Assembly (NCBI GenBank): GCA_900548275.1 | Contig: URJY01000003.1 | Location: 62,001 to 126,000 of the forward strand | Direction: 5' to 3' | Length of the DNA stretch: 64,000 nucleotides | From: an uncultured Opitutales bacterium | Lineage (GTDB): Bacteria; Verrucomicrobiota; Verrucomicrobiia; Opitutales; Intestinicryptomonadaceae | In this document: piece after piece, positions 16,879 through 25,821 of the stretch | How the letters are laid out: each line of letters starts with the position of its first letter | How positions within the stretch are numbered: the first letter of the stretch is position 1 | Translations under genes and position numbers: made by a program | Notes under the pieces: model-generated | Seen by the model: only the letters and a program-made list of their open reading frames with translations | Told to the model about the DNA's origin: nothing | Databases searched by the model: none

Positions 16879-19650
16879 TTAGAGCGCGGCTTCGGCGAGA
16901 ATTTCGCGCGTCGATTTTGTTTCGCAGAAAATGGGCGCAAGCGGCGCGAGTTTGCCCGCGCAGTCGGCGATTGTTTCGCCGATTTTTCCGAATCTGCCCG
17001 TCGCCGCGTCGACCGACCAGATTGCGCCTTTCGGCTCTTTGAACACCGATTCCGCGCCGTTTTCGTCGCAGATTCCCACGAGCAGAAGCGGATTTTTCGC
17101 GGCTATTTTCAACGCCTTTACGTGGGTTTGCGCGTCTCCGAGGTAGTCGGGCGCGGGCTCGGAATACAGCTCGGCGTCCATCAGCTTCGCGCGGGAGTTC
17201 GATTCGAAAATCCACGAATAGTCGTTGAGCGGTTTGGAGTAGCGTTCGACCTTTTCCATCCGCTTTTTCGCAAGCGGCGAGTACTCGAGCAGCGTTTCCA
17301 CGGGATGTGCCGCAAGTTTCGAGAAAATCGCGCCCTCGAGGTACGCCTTGAAAATCGGATTTGCCTTCGCCTTTGCTATCGTGTTCAGTGCTTCGAGCAG
17401 CGACTTTTCCGCAGCCTTTGCGTAGACATCCCTGCCGAGCTGCGACTCTGCGGGTTCTGTTTCGCCGCCGAGCAGCGAGCCGCGCGGCGGTCTGCCGTTG
17501 ACGAAGTTCTTGCGGTAGATTTTCGAGGCGATGCGTCCGCCCGCGCCGATTTCGTCGACTTCCTGAACGGTCTCCGAGCCGCCCGACCATTTGCGCGTTT
17601 TTTCGTTCAGTTTACCGACGGTGTAGACGCCGTAGCCGTCTTCGCGCGTGTATTTGTAGAGGTTGGTGAGCAGTCTGTTCGGCGGCAGGCTGTCGCGCGG
17701 CGCGATGCCCGCCGAATCGATTCTGTCGAAGCCCGTCTGCGTACCGAGTTCGGCGACCTGTCCGAGTTTTATAGCCCTTGCCGTCTCGGCGATTTTGGAA
17801 AGTTTGCGCGCGTAGTTTGCGGGCGTTGCTCCCGATTCGACAAGCATTTCGAGCGCGGCGAGGTACTCCGAGGGCGTGCGCGAGGCGGCGAGCGATTCGC
17901 GCAGTTTGTCGAAGCGGTCGTATCTGTTTTTCGCCTCCGACGCCTTGACCGAGATTTCGCCGAATTTTTCGATGTCGAGCTTGTGCGCCCTGAATGTCGG
18001 GCTTACGTCCTCCATAAGCGGTCGGAGCACTTTCAGCACGGCGTCGGCGTCTCTGTCGATGTCGGCTTTCGACCGCGCGAAGTTCTCGTATTCTTCGGCG
18101 ATTTTCTCGTATTTTGCAAGTCCCGTTTTGACCGCCTTTGCGTTCGCGATTTTGCGCGCGTCGATTGCGTCGGCTATTTTCGAGGAGAGCTCGTCGATTT
18201 TGTCGCGCGCGTCCGCCTGTTCCGCAGGGGGAAGGGAGGGCAGGTCGGTGTAGAGCGACTGCAGTTCGGTTTTTGCCGTGTCGAAGGCTTTCGATTTTGC
18301 CGTTGCGAAATCCGTCGCCGAGATTTTCGAGAGTATGCGAGCGATTCGCTCCGAGCGTTTTTTCGCCACTGTCGCGTTTTCCTTTACGAGCGCGAGGCGG
18401 CTTGCGAATTTCGACTTCGCAAGCTGCGGATATTTTCTTTCGAATTCGTCGATTTTTCCGAACAGCGATTTCGGGTTGTTCGAAACCTCCATCTCGACGA
18501 GCGCGTTTTCCGCCGAGCGCGCCGCCTCCGAGTCTCGGGCGAACTGCCAAGCGTAGAACGAACCCGTGCCGATTGCCGACACCGCCGCGAGCGTCGCAAG
18601 CGTCTTGAGAGTCCGCGACAGTGCGAGCTTGCGCCTGAGGGCGGAGAGTTCGGCGCGGAGACGTTTTTCCGTTTCGGGGTCGGGCGCGTCGGCGGCTTCG
18701 GCTGCGAGGGCTTCGAGCTTTGCGAGCCTGCGCTTTGCGCTTTCGGATGCGCGCGGCTTCTCAAGCTCAATCCGCAGCAGGTTGCAGGCGCGCGCCGCCT
18801 TTTCCGCCGCGATTACGGCGTTTTGTCTTTCGGCGATTTCGTCCGAAATTTTTTCGACAAATGCAAGTTCCGCCGCGTCGAAATCCGCCGTGTTTCTGTC
18901 GAGGTTAAGCTCGTTTACGAGGTCGGAGGCTTTCGCCAAGTCGCGGTCGATGTCGATTTTTTCGAGTTCTCCGATTATCTCGGCGCGCCGCGCGCGTTCG
19001 AGTTCCGCCTGTCGGTTGCGGTTGAATTTTGCCGCTTCGAGCCAGACGTGATTGTCCGCGAGCAGTTCGGCGTCGGCTTCCAGTTCGCCGCAGAGCTTCG
19101 ACACGGCTTCGGCGTCTTCCCTGCGCAGGGCGCGTTCGAGCAGGGCAAGCCTGCCGTCGGCGACGCGCTTGCGCAGGCGGTCGTACTCGCGCCGCGCTTC
19201 GGCGTCGTAGGCGTTGATTTTCGAAATCGTCTTGATTACCGCCAACGCCTCGGGGTAGCGGCGCAGGCGCATAGCCCTGCGGTAGTCGCGGTATAGCGGG
19301 TGGTTTTGCGAAACGCCCTTCGAGTAGAGCGAGTTGACAAGGGAAATTTGTTCGTCGTCGAAAGGCGGCGGAACGGGGAGGTTGTGGGCGGCGCAGAAGT
19401 CGCGCCACTGTCCGAGTTCGGGGAAGACAAGGGCGTTGAGCCTGTCGAGCAGGTCGGACGATTCCGCAACCTGCAGGGCGGGATATTCGCGCCCCGCCCT
19501 TATCAGCGCGACGCAGTGCTCGAGCTGCGTTTCGGCGTCGGCGCAGAGCTTGTAGTATTCGAGCGCGACCGCTCTCTTTTGCATTTCCGACGCCTCTGAG
19601 CGTCCGCCGAGAACGGCTTGGATTTTGACCGTCAAAAGTTGTGGAGTCAT
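16879..19650 (-). CDS. Large coiled-coil membrane protein of the GTPase/GAP1 cluster
   Basis: 923 residues, unrecognised. Residues 1-340 are helical and rich in Glu, Arg, Ala and Leu, with a repeat-like, TPR-ish N-terminal part. One membrane helix lies at about 345-365 (LATLAAVSAIGTGSFYAW). Residues 370-600 are coiled coil. The C-terminal third is globular and contains DGYGVYTVGKLNEKTRKW and SLLGGETEPAESQLGRDVY. It overlaps the GAP1-like gene by ATGA. All-helical partners are known in published GTPase-associated conflict systems, but I cannot show homology. I would look for effector or scaffold function in the C-terminal region. Confidence 0.75.
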   Translation of the reverse strand: MTPQLLTVKIQAVLGGRSEASEMQKRAVALEYYKLCADAETQLEHCVALIRAGREYPALQVAESSDLLDRLNALVFPELGQWRDFCAAHNLPVPPPFDDEQISLVNSLYSKGVSQNHPLYRDYRRAMRLRRYPEALAVIKTISKINAYDAEARREYDRLRKRVADGRLALLERALRREDAEAVSKLCGELEADAELLADNHVWLEAAKFNRNRQAELERARRAEIIGELEKIDIDRDLAKASDLVNELNLDRNTADFDAAELAFVEKISDEIAERQNAVIAAEKAARACNLLRIELEKPRASESAKRRLAKLEALAAEAADAPDPETEKRLRAELSALRRKLALSRTLKTLATLAAVSAIGTGSFYAWQFARDSEAARSAENALVEMEVSNNPKSLFGKIDEFERKYPQLAKSKFASRLALVKENATVAKKRSERIARILSKISATDFATAKSKAFDTAKTELQSLYTDLPSLPPAEQADARDKIDELSSKIADAIDARKIANAKAVKTGLAKYEKIAEEYENFARSKADIDRDADAVLKVLRPLMEDVSPTFRAHKLDIEKFGEISVKASEAKNRYDRFDKLRESLAASRTPSEYLAALEMLVESGATPANYARKLSKIAETARAIKLGQVAELGTQTGFDRIDSAGIAPRDSLPPNRLLTNLYKYTREDGYGVYTVGKLNEKTRKWSGGSETVQEVDEIGAGGRIASKIYRKNFVNGRPPRGSLLGGETEPAESQLGRDVYAKAAEKSLLEALNTIAKAKANPIFKAYLEGAIFSKLAAHPVETLLEYSPLAKKRMEKVERYSKPLNDYSWIFESNSRAKLMDAELYSEPAPDYLGDAQTHVKALKIAAKNPLLLVGICDENGAESVFKEPKGAIWSVDAATGRFGKIGETIADCAGKLAPLAPIFCETKSTREILAEAAL

Positions 19651-20987
19651 TTTGTCGATATTGTGTCGTTTAAAGTTTTAAGTTTTGCCTTGCGGGCTTC
19701 GATTCTCTCGATTCCGTCGACGGCGAGTGCCCGCGCCGCCTTTTCGACGTTTTCGCGCACCTTTTCGATGTCGGATTTAGAGGGCGAGCCGATTGCGAGC
19801 AGGTTCTCGGCTTGGCGCATCAGAACGTCCGCCCGCGTGGCGATGTCTTCGAGGATGTCGCGCCGCAGCGACGGTTCGCCCGCGGCTTTGGGCGATTCGT
19901 CCCAGAATTTCAGCGCGTCTTCGTATTTGTCTTCGGCGATTTTCCCGCGCACGATTTCCATCGTCTGCGAGAGCGTCATTGCGCTTTTCGGCTTTTGCCG
20001 CGCCGTTGTCGCGCCGCCCGATTCCGCCCGATTTTCCGAAAGCTCGAGCTTGGGCAGTTCAGACGGCGTACCGCGCGGATGCGCCGAGTCTTCCGATGCG
20101 GCGGGAAGCAAAAGCCACGCCGCAGCGGCAATCGCGCACAGCGTTATAGCCGCCGACGCCGCGTACAGCGGCTTGAAATTTGTCTGTTTCGTTTCGACAA
20201 CCTGCAGGCGCGTTGCGGGTTTGGGCGCGGAGACTTTCAGGTTGTACTTTTCGCGGTTTGTCATGACGCCCGTCGCGGCGTACTGTGCGGCGCGCGACTG
20301 CGGCGCGGGCGGTGCCGATTTCGCGGAAAGGTTTATCGGCGCGGAGAGTTCGTCGGGGGCGGCACGCCACAGGAATGCGGCGTCGTTTTCGGAGCGCGAG
20401 GTGGTGAATGTCGGTTCCCACGCGTCGAGCGGATTTACGTTCAGCAGCAGGCTTTCCGAAAAGAGGTCGAGGAGTGTGCGCGCCCGACTTACGTCCGCGC
20501 AAATCGTCGCGGGGTGACCGTCGAGCAGTGCCGCCTTTGCGGGGTTGCCGAAAATGCGCTCCCAGTTTTTTGCGGGAAGCGAATTTTTCGCCGCGATTTT
20601 CTCGAGCCCTTCGACGTTGCCGACAAACCGAGGTTCGCCCTCCCATTTCGAGAGCCATCCGTTCCACTGCGCCAGAATTTCGGCGGGGTTTGCGAGTTTT
20701 GCGGTTTCGCTTTGCGCAATCACGATGTGGTGGGCGATGTAGTTGTTGCGGTTTGTGTAGTCCGTCCCCGCGTCGCACATCCGCGTTAAAACGTGCCACG
20801 TTTCGCCGCCGTAGTTTACGGTTGCGTGCGAGAACACTTCGCCCTGTCCGACATCGTAGACGCCGCACCTTTCGACTGCGGAGGCGAGTTTTTCGGGCAT
20901 GGACTTCGAGCGGGCAACGGTCGAAAAGCCCGTTCTGCCCATTGTCAGCGATGTCGGCGAACTCGTGTAGATTAACTGGAATGCCAT
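19647..20987 (-). CDS. GAP1-N2-like protein with transmembrane anchor
   Basis: 446 residues. The N-terminal 220 match my recollection of GAP1-N2 (GTPase-associated protein 1): a FQLIYTSSPTSLTMGRTGFS start, LASAVERCGVYDVG, WHVLTRMCDAGTDYTNR and NNYIAHHIVI. A single membrane helix lies at about 272-298, followed by a helical tail with a KIAEDKYEDALKFW segment. Such proteins accompany a P-loop GTPase in predicted NTP-dependent conflict systems; the GTPase gene is directly upstream (4-base gap). I infer a sensor or regulator of that GTPase at the membrane. Confidence 0.75.
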   Translation of the reverse strand: MAFQLIYTSSPTSLTMGRTGFSTVARSKSMPEKLASAVERCGVYDVGQGEVFSHATVNYGGETWHVLTRMCDAGTDYTNRNNYIAHHIVIAQSETAKLANPAEILAQWNGWLSKWEGEPRFVGNVEGLEKIAAKNSLPAKNWERIFGNPAKAALLDGHPATICADVSRARTLLDLFSESLLLNVNPLDAWEPTFTTSRSENDAAFLWRAAPDELSAPINLSAKSAPPAPQSRAAQYAATGVMTNREKYNLKVSAPKPATRLQVVETKQTNFKPLYAASAAITLCAIAAAAWLLLPAASEDSAHPRGTPSELPKLELSENRAESGGATTARQKPKSAMTLSQTMEIVRGKIAEDKYEDALKFWDESPKAAGEPSLRRDILEDIATRADVLMRQAENLLAIGSPSKSDIEKVRENVEKAARALAVDGIERIEARKAKLKTLNDTISTK

Positions 20988-20991
20988 TGCT

Positions 20992-22734
20992 TTATCCTTC
21001 GACCGTCGGGATTAGTTTTGTCGATTGCGACAACGCCCAGATTGCGGGAATTTCCACGTCTATCGGGTTTATCTTTTCTGGAATCGGCGCGATTTTCCCC
21101 GCGCACGGGCCTTCGAGCAGCATTTTCGGCGAGTGTCCGAGTGCGCTCACGGCGAAGTAGCGTATGTTGTCGGAAACCGACTCCGCGCTTGCGGGGATTG
21201 TCGGGTCTATCGAAATCAAAAAGTCGCGCAAAATTTTGCTGTTGTGGTCGACTGCGGCGAGGTCGAGTTTTCCGCCGACGACGGTTTCGCGCAGCGGCTG
21301 CGGCAGGAGGTCGCGCCAGATGTCGCACTTGCCTATCAGGATTGCCAGCGGCGTGGAAATCTTCTTCGACGGCTCTATTGCCAGAATGCGCTTTATGCGC
21401 ACTTCCATTTCGGAAAGGATTGTGTCCTGTTGGTCGAGCCTGCCGTCGATTGTCAACTGCGGGTCGGGGTGGTTGCCGATTCGCGCCTTGAAATTGCGGT
21501 TTGCGGCGGGGTCGAAAAGGAACAGTATCGCCGAAGAGCTTGCAACGTGCATTGCCCCCGGAGATTCCTCTATGTCGAGCCCCGGTTCGAAATGCTCGCC
21601 CGCGTTGTCGTAGAAAATCAGCGAAGTGCCCTCTACGCCGTCGCGCGAGACCGAATAGGTCATCGGTTTCGGCAGCGCAACCATCTTGCCGAAACGCGGG
21701 TAGCGTTCATACATCAGCCCCTCGAGCGCGGTCTTTGCCAGAATTGCGTCTTCGGGATTTTTCGCCGAAAAAAGGCTGTTTTTCATCTGCGTCAGGAGCA
21801 TATTGCCAGACGGGTCGAGGTCTTTGAGCACAAGCCCGAAATTTTTGTAGAGCGAGCCTTGTAGCTGCCGTATCAATGCGCTAAGATAGTACGATTTCCC
21901 CGAGCTCGGCGCGCCTACAATCGAGAAGATTTTTCTGTCCAGTTCGAGATAGTTCGGCGGAAGCTTTTTGCGGCAGTGCGGGCAGGCGACATCGGGCGCG
22001 GGCATTCCCGCGGGGTCGAGCGGCACGCCGTCGTCGTTGAACGATGTCGGCAGGAAGCGCAGCATTTCGTCGGGCCCGAGTACGGGGTCGCCGCGCAGGC
22101 TTTCGTGCACGGCTATGCTCATCGCGTCGCCCACGTCGAACTTCAGCCAACAGAGCGGGCAGGTTACCGCTTCGGCGTTTTCCGAAAGCATGGGCACGGT
22201 CGAGCGAATCTGCGTGTTGTCGTCGTCGCCGAACAGGGCGGTGAACATAAAGCCGAGTTCGAAATTCTTCGGGCAGACGGCGATTCCCTCGCCGCTGAGT
22301 CCGCGCCCGAGCACCGACTGTTTGAGCCGCGCAAACGGAACTTCGTCTTCAATGCGCCCCGACTCCGCGTAGAACACGAGCCACTTCGATACGTCCATCT
22401 TCTTGGCGCGCTCGAGCGTCTGCGGGTCGTCTATTATATAGAAGAGCCTGTCGCCCACCTGCAGCGTCGCGGCGGGCGCGTCCATTTCGTAGGAGTCGGC
22501 AATGCGCGTGCCGTTGATTTTTACGGCGATGTCGGCGTCGGCGGGCGCGAGCACAACGTTTCCGCCCTTCGACTTCGAAATTTCGACAAACGGCGACGAA
22601 CTGTCGGTCGTTATCGAACCCCCGTCTCCGCCTATCCTTGCGGGAAATTTCGAAATTTCGAGTATCGACGCGTCTGCACAGTCGACCACGTATGCGCTGC
22701 GCCGGTTTTTCCTGTTTTTTCCAAATCCGAACAT
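20992..22734 (-). CDS. FHA-like/zinc-finger/P-loop GTPase of a GAP1-type system
   Basis: 580 residues from ATG 22734. A longer frame reaches 22917, but its extra 61 residues are basic and unlike a domain. Residues 23-100 look like an FHA-like beta-sandwich (PARIGG...VKINGTRI...VGDRLFYII). Four Cys in CPLC (192-195) and CPHC (251-254) form a split zinc site. The GTPase domain has P-loop GAPSSGKS (274-281), DNAGE (376-380) as G3, GKCD (468-471) as G4, and VSAL (529-532) as G5. It resembles the 'double GTPase' type described for GAP1-associated systems. It is the first gene of the minus-strand run and probably carries the NTP switch. Confidence 0.8.
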   Translation of the reverse strand: MFGFGKNRKNRRSAYVVDCADASILEISKFPARIGGDGGSITTDSSSPFVEISKSKGGNVVLAPADADIAVKINGTRIADSYEMDAPAATLQVGDRLFYIIDDPQTLERAKKMDVSKWLVFYAESGRIEDEVPFARLKQSVLGRGLSGEGIAVCPKNFELGFMFTALFGDDDNTQIRSTVPMLSENAEAVTCPLCWLKFDVGDAMSIAVHESLRGDPVLGPDEMLRFLPTSFNDDGVPLDPAGMPAPDVACPHCRKKLPPNYLELDRKIFSIVGAPSSGKSYYLSALIRQLQGSLYKNFGLVLKDLDPSGNMLLTQMKNSLFSAKNPEDAILAKTALEGLMYERYPRFGKMVALPKPMTYSVSRDGVEGTSLIFYDNAGEHFEPGLDIEESPGAMHVASSSAILFLFDPAANRNFKARIGNHPDPQLTIDGRLDQQDTILSEMEVRIKRILAIEPSKKISTPLAILIGKCDIWRDLLPQPLRETVVGGKLDLAAVDHNSKILRDFLISIDPTIPASAESVSDNIRYFAVSALGHSPKMLLEGPCAGKIAPIPEKINPIDVEIPAIWALSQSTKLIPTVEG

Positions 22735-22909
22735 AGTTGTTTTTTCTGGAGAAGTTTTTAGCCGAACACTCCGATTTTGGCAAACATTTTTTGGCATTTT
22801 CGGGGGCGTTTTGCGGCGGCGGATTTTCTCCGTCTGGGCGTCGAAAATGGTTGACTGGAGCGCGAAAAGTTTTTCCCTTCGGTTTTCGAATTCGGACTGG
22901 TTTTCGGCG

Positions 22910-23719
22910 ATGAACAAAATAACAATACTCGGAACTGGAAACGCCGTGGTCGACCGCTGCTACAACACCTGCTTTGTGTTGGAAACGTCGGCGACAAAAC
23001 TGCTCGTGGACGCGGGCGGCGGCAACGGCATACTCCGTCGGCTGAAAGAGGCGGGCATATCGATAGCCGACATCCACCACCTTTTCATAACGCACGCCCA
23101 CATCGACCACATTTTGGGCGCGGTTTGGATTGTCAGAATGGTTGCGCAATGCGCTGGATACGATGGCGTTCTCAATGTCTACGGCAACGACAAAGTGCAG
23201 TCCGTGTTGCGGACAATCGTCGATATGACGCTTGCAAAAAAGCAGCTTGCAAAAGTCGCCGAGCGCGTGGCATTCCGCGAATTGCGCGACGGCGAAAAGT
23301 TCGCGGCGGGAGAGATCGCCATGCAGTGCTTCGACATTCATTCCGCGAAGGAAAAGCAGTTCGGCTTCCGCGCCGAGCTGCCGACGGACGCGCAGCATCC
23401 GCCGCTTTCGGTGGTCTGTCTCGGCGACGAGCCGTACAATCAGGCAAATCACGCCGTTGTGGAGCGTTGCGACTGGCTTCTTTGCGAGGCGTTCTGTCTT
23501 TATTCCGACCGCGAAAAGTTCAAGCCCTACGAGAAAAACCACAGCACCGCGTTGGACGCGGGCAGGCTCGCTTCGGAACTCGGCGCAAAAAATCTGCTTT
23601 TGTACCACACCGAAGACAGGACGCTCGAGATCCGCCGCGAAAACTACACGCGCGAGGCTGCGCAAAACTTCGGCGGGCGAATCGTCGTTCCCGACGATAT
23701 GGATGTTGTTGAATTGTAA
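22910..23719 (+). CDS. MBL-fold hydrolase, ribonuclease Z-like
   Basis: 269 residues. Metallo-beta-lactamase fold starting ITILGTGNAV, with ligand motif HAHIDHILGA (HxHxDH), a late VVCLGDEPYN strand and NLLLYHTED near the end. The pattern is closer to RNase Z/arylsulfatase-type MBL proteins than to beta-CASP enzymes. The start is ATG 22910; longer upstream frame is not domain-like. It is divergent from the GTPase system across 175 bases, so they may share a control region. Confidence 0.8.
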   Translation: MNKITILGTGNAVVDRCYNTCFVLETSATKLLVDAGGGNGILRRLKEAGISIADIHHLFITHAHIDHILGAVWIVRMVAQCAGYDGVLNVYGNDKVQSVLRTIVDMTLAKKQLAKVAERVAFRELRDGEKFAAGEIAMQCFDIHSAKEKQFGFRAELPTDAQHPPLSVVCLGDEPYNQANHAVVERCDWLLCEAFCLYSDREKFKPYEKNHSTALDAGRLASELGAKNLLLYHTEDRTLEIRRENYTREAAQNFGGRIVVPDDMDVVEL

Positions 23720-23843
23720 TCGGGCAGGGCGCGAAATGCTTAACCGTATCGGGAAAATTCCGATTCCGCCGACGGCTTTTTCTTCCTCGCGCGGATTGGA
23801 TTTAAGCCGACCGAAAAAAATCCGAAAAATTTTTTGAAACGTT

Positions 23844-23872
23844 TTGACATCCAAAGCGTCTAATACTATACC
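23844..23872 (+). promoter_or_regulatory. Sigma-70-type promoter of the ECF sigma gene
   Basis: TTGACA (23844-23849), a 17-base spacer, then TATACC (23867-23872), 15 bases ahead of the start codon. This is the clearest housekeeping promoter in the window. Confidence 0.7.
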
Positions 23873-23887
23873 TACCTATATAGATTT

Positions 23888-24487
23888 ATGGCTAAATCAA
23901 TTCAATCGACTTGTCCCGACACCCTCCTCGAACGCCTCAAGGGCGGCGACGATGTCGCATTCGGTGAGTTGGTGAACGAGAATTGGGACAAAATCTACAA
24001 CCGCGCAAACAGCCTGCTCGACAACCGTCAGGATGCCGAAGAGGTTGCGCAGGACACTTTTATCAGGGCGCGCAAAAATATCGGCAATTTCCGCGGCGAC
24101 TGCGCCATCACAACGTGGCTCTACCACATTGCCACAAACCTCGCCCACAACAAGCATTGGTACTGGTGGCGCAGAAAGCGCGGGCAGTCGATTTCGCTCG
24201 ACACCCCGCTCGGCGACGAAGGCGATATGACCGTATGCGACACAATCGCGTCCGAGTCGCAGGATCCCGCCGACAGCGCGGTTTCGTCGGAGCTTGCCGA
24301 ACTTCTGCCCCGCGCAATAGACGCGCTTCCGCAGAAATACGGCGAAGTTCTAAAACTCAGAAACTCCGAAGATTTAAGCTACGAGGAAATCGCCGAACGT
24401 CTGCATTTGAGCGTAGGCACGGTCAAGAGCCGCCTCTCCCGCGCCCGCGAATATCTGCGCGAAGAGCTGGACAAACTCCGCGCCTAA
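23888..24487 (+). CDS. ECF-type RNA polymerase sigma factor
   Basis: 199 residues. Region 2 spans about 25-100 (DAEEVAQDTFIRARKNIGNF, then ITTWLYHIATN). Region 4 spans about 135-195, with LPQKYGEVLKLR, DLSYEEIAERLHLS and VGTVKSRLSRAREYL. It directs polymerase to its own regulon. The next gene encodes a membrane anti-sigma-like protein 6 bases downstream, so its activity is probably controlled at the membrane. The promoter ahead is sigma-70-like rather than an obvious ECF AAC/CGT type, so autoregulation is not evident. Confidence 0.92.
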   Translation: MAKSIQSTCPDTLLERLKGGDDVAFGELVNENWDKIYNRANSLLDNRQDAEEVAQDTFIRARKNIGNFRGDCAITTWLYHIATNLAHNKHWYWWRRKRGQSISLDTPLGDEGDMTVCDTIASESQDPADSAVSSELAELLPRAIDALPQKYGEVLKLRNSEDLSYEEIAERLHLSVGTVKSRLSRAREYLREELDKLRA

Positions 24488-24493
24488 TCTCCC

Positions 24494-24985
24494 ATGAAAA
24501 TCTCGCGCGACAGATTCGACGAGATTGTTTCGGCATATCTCGACGGCGAAGCTTCGCCCGAAGAGCTCGATTTGCTCGCAAAGTGCATTCGCGACGACCG
24601 CCGAATGGCCGAGATTTTCTACAAAGCATGTCGAATCCACGCCGCAACCTGCGCAATGTACGGTAAAAAGGCGGTGTTCGCGCGGCTCGACGGCGTGAAC
24701 TCGCCGTTCTATACGGCAAAGAAAACGTCGGCAATCCGCGCGGCGGCGGAATGGGCGGCGGTCGCGGTGCTTATGCTCACAAGTGCCTCTCTCGTGTGGC
24801 TCTGCCTCCAGACTATGCCCGACCGAAAAGCTCCGCAACCAGCGGCACTGGCAAAATCGTCCGCCCCCAAACAGAAGCAGCGCGTGGTGGTCGGCGAGAC
24901 GATCGCAACCGAAAACGGCACGATTTACAGCATAATCACGCTCGAAAAGGTCGGTTCAATGCTCGAAAAACATCCCGAAGAGTAA
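24494..24985 (+). CDS. Membrane anti-sigma-like protein
   Basis: 163 residues. The N-terminal 65 residues (AYLDGEASPEELDLLAKCI, FYKACRIHAATC) resemble the small helical anti-sigma domains that follow ECF genes in Verrucomicrobiota and Planctomycetes. A full zinc anti-sigma motif HxxxCxxC is not met: the last Cys is Tyr. One membrane helix lies at about 86-104. The outside tail is 60 residues. It probably binds and holds the sigma factor encoded just upstream. Confidence 0.7.
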   Translation: MKISRDRFDEIVSAYLDGEASPEELDLLAKCIRDDRRMAEIFYKACRIHAATCAMYGKKAVFARLDGVNSPFYTAKKTSAIRAAAEWAAVAVLMLTSASLVWLCLQTMPDRKAPQPAALAKSSAPKQKQRVVVGETIATENGTIYSIITLEKVGSMLEKHPEE

Positions 24986-25141
24986 ATAGTGCGATTTCCG
25001 CGAATTTGTGGTTGATTTTTTAGAATTTTCGGATAGCTTCTACCCCCAATATTTTTTCAAAAGTTGAAAAACGAAGAAAAAATGCTTGCGAAGACAGGGC
25101 AACATCTATTTATTCCATTCTTTTGATAATTTTATAACACA

Positions 25142-25456
25142 ATGAAAGCGACAATCAAAATCCAAGGCAAACAGGTTACCGTCAGCGAAGGAGACATTAT
25201 TTTTGTCAACCGTTTCGTCGATTCCAAGGCGGGAGACACAGTAGAAATCAAGGAAGTGCTAATGGTCGGCGACGGTGCGGACGCGAAGTTCGGTTCGCCC
25301 TATGTTGACGGCGCAAGCGTTTCCGCGAAAATCCTCGAAAACAAACGCGGCAAGAAGGTTGTAATCATCAAGAAAAAGCGCAGAAAGGGTTACCAGCGCA
25401 AGCAGGGTCACCGCCAAGAGCTTTCCGTGATTAAGATTGAAGCCGTCAAGGCATAA
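25142..25456 (+). CDS. rplU: 50S ribosomal protein L21
   Basis: 104 residues. Binds 23S rRNA in the large subunit. The family pattern is clear: IKIQGKQVTVSEGDIIFV at the start, VLMVGD, SVSAKILENKRGKKVVIIKKKRRKGYQRKQGHRQ. The first residues are slightly atypical (MKATIKIQGKQ rather than MYAVIKTGGKQ). rpmA follows 17 bases on, the usual pairing. Confidence 0.97.
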   Translation: MKATIKIQGKQVTVSEGDIIFVNRFVDSKAGDTVEIKEVLMVGDGADAKFGSPYVDGASVSAKILENKRGKKVVIIKKKRRKGYQRKQGHRQELSVIKIEAVKA

Positions 25457-25473
25457 GAAAGGAATATCGACTT

Positions 25474-25722
25474 ATGGCACATAAAAAGGGTCAGGGTAGC
25501 GCAAAGAACGGACGCGATTCGCACGCACAGCGTCTTGGTGTCAAGAAATTCGGCGACGAATTTGTCTTGGCAGGCAACATCATTATGCGTCAATGCGGCA
25601 CGAAAGTCCACCCCGGCGAAAACGTCGGAATGGGTAAAGACTACACTTTGTTCGCCCTCAAGGACGGCATCGTAAAGTGGGACGGCGCACACAGAAAAGT
25701 GTCGGTTGTCGTTTCGGAATAG
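25474..25722 (+). CDS. rpmA: 50S ribosomal protein L27
   Basis: 82 residues, standard L27 near the peptidyl-transferase centre: MAHKKGQGSAKNGRDS, RLGVKKFG, NIIMRQCGTKVHPGENVGMGKD. The N-terminus is of the uncleaved type. It is closed by a strong terminator. obgE, often next, is absent. Confidence 0.97.
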   Translation: MAHKKGQGSAKNGRDSHAQRLGVKKFGDEFVLAGNIIMRQCGTKVHPGENVGMGKDYTLFALKDGIVKWDGAHRKVSVVVSE

Positions 25723-25744
25723 TTTTTTTCGACATTTCCAAATT

Positions 25745-25776
25745 AAACCTTTCGGACAATCCGAAAGGTTTTTTTG
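25745..25776 (+). terminator. Intrinsic terminator of rplU-rpmA
   Basis: AAACCTTTCGGA, loop CAA, TCCGAAAGGTTTTTTT. Confidence 0.85.
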
Positions 25777-25821
25777 TGCCCGCAGGCTCGGGCGGCGGTT
25801 CGGCGGCTTTTGTGCGTCGCT

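Noticed and set aside
16699..19296. An 865-codon open frame on the plus strand opposite the coiled-coil gene
   Set aside because: It is extremely rich in Arg, Phe and Val, lacks any domain, and is the antisense shadow expected from GC-rich codons. The minus-strand frame has coherent start, overlap and coiled-coil structure.
22735..22917. Longer N-terminus for the GTPase protein
   Set aside because: The extra 61 residues are basic and irregular and would overlap the start of the divergent MBL gene.
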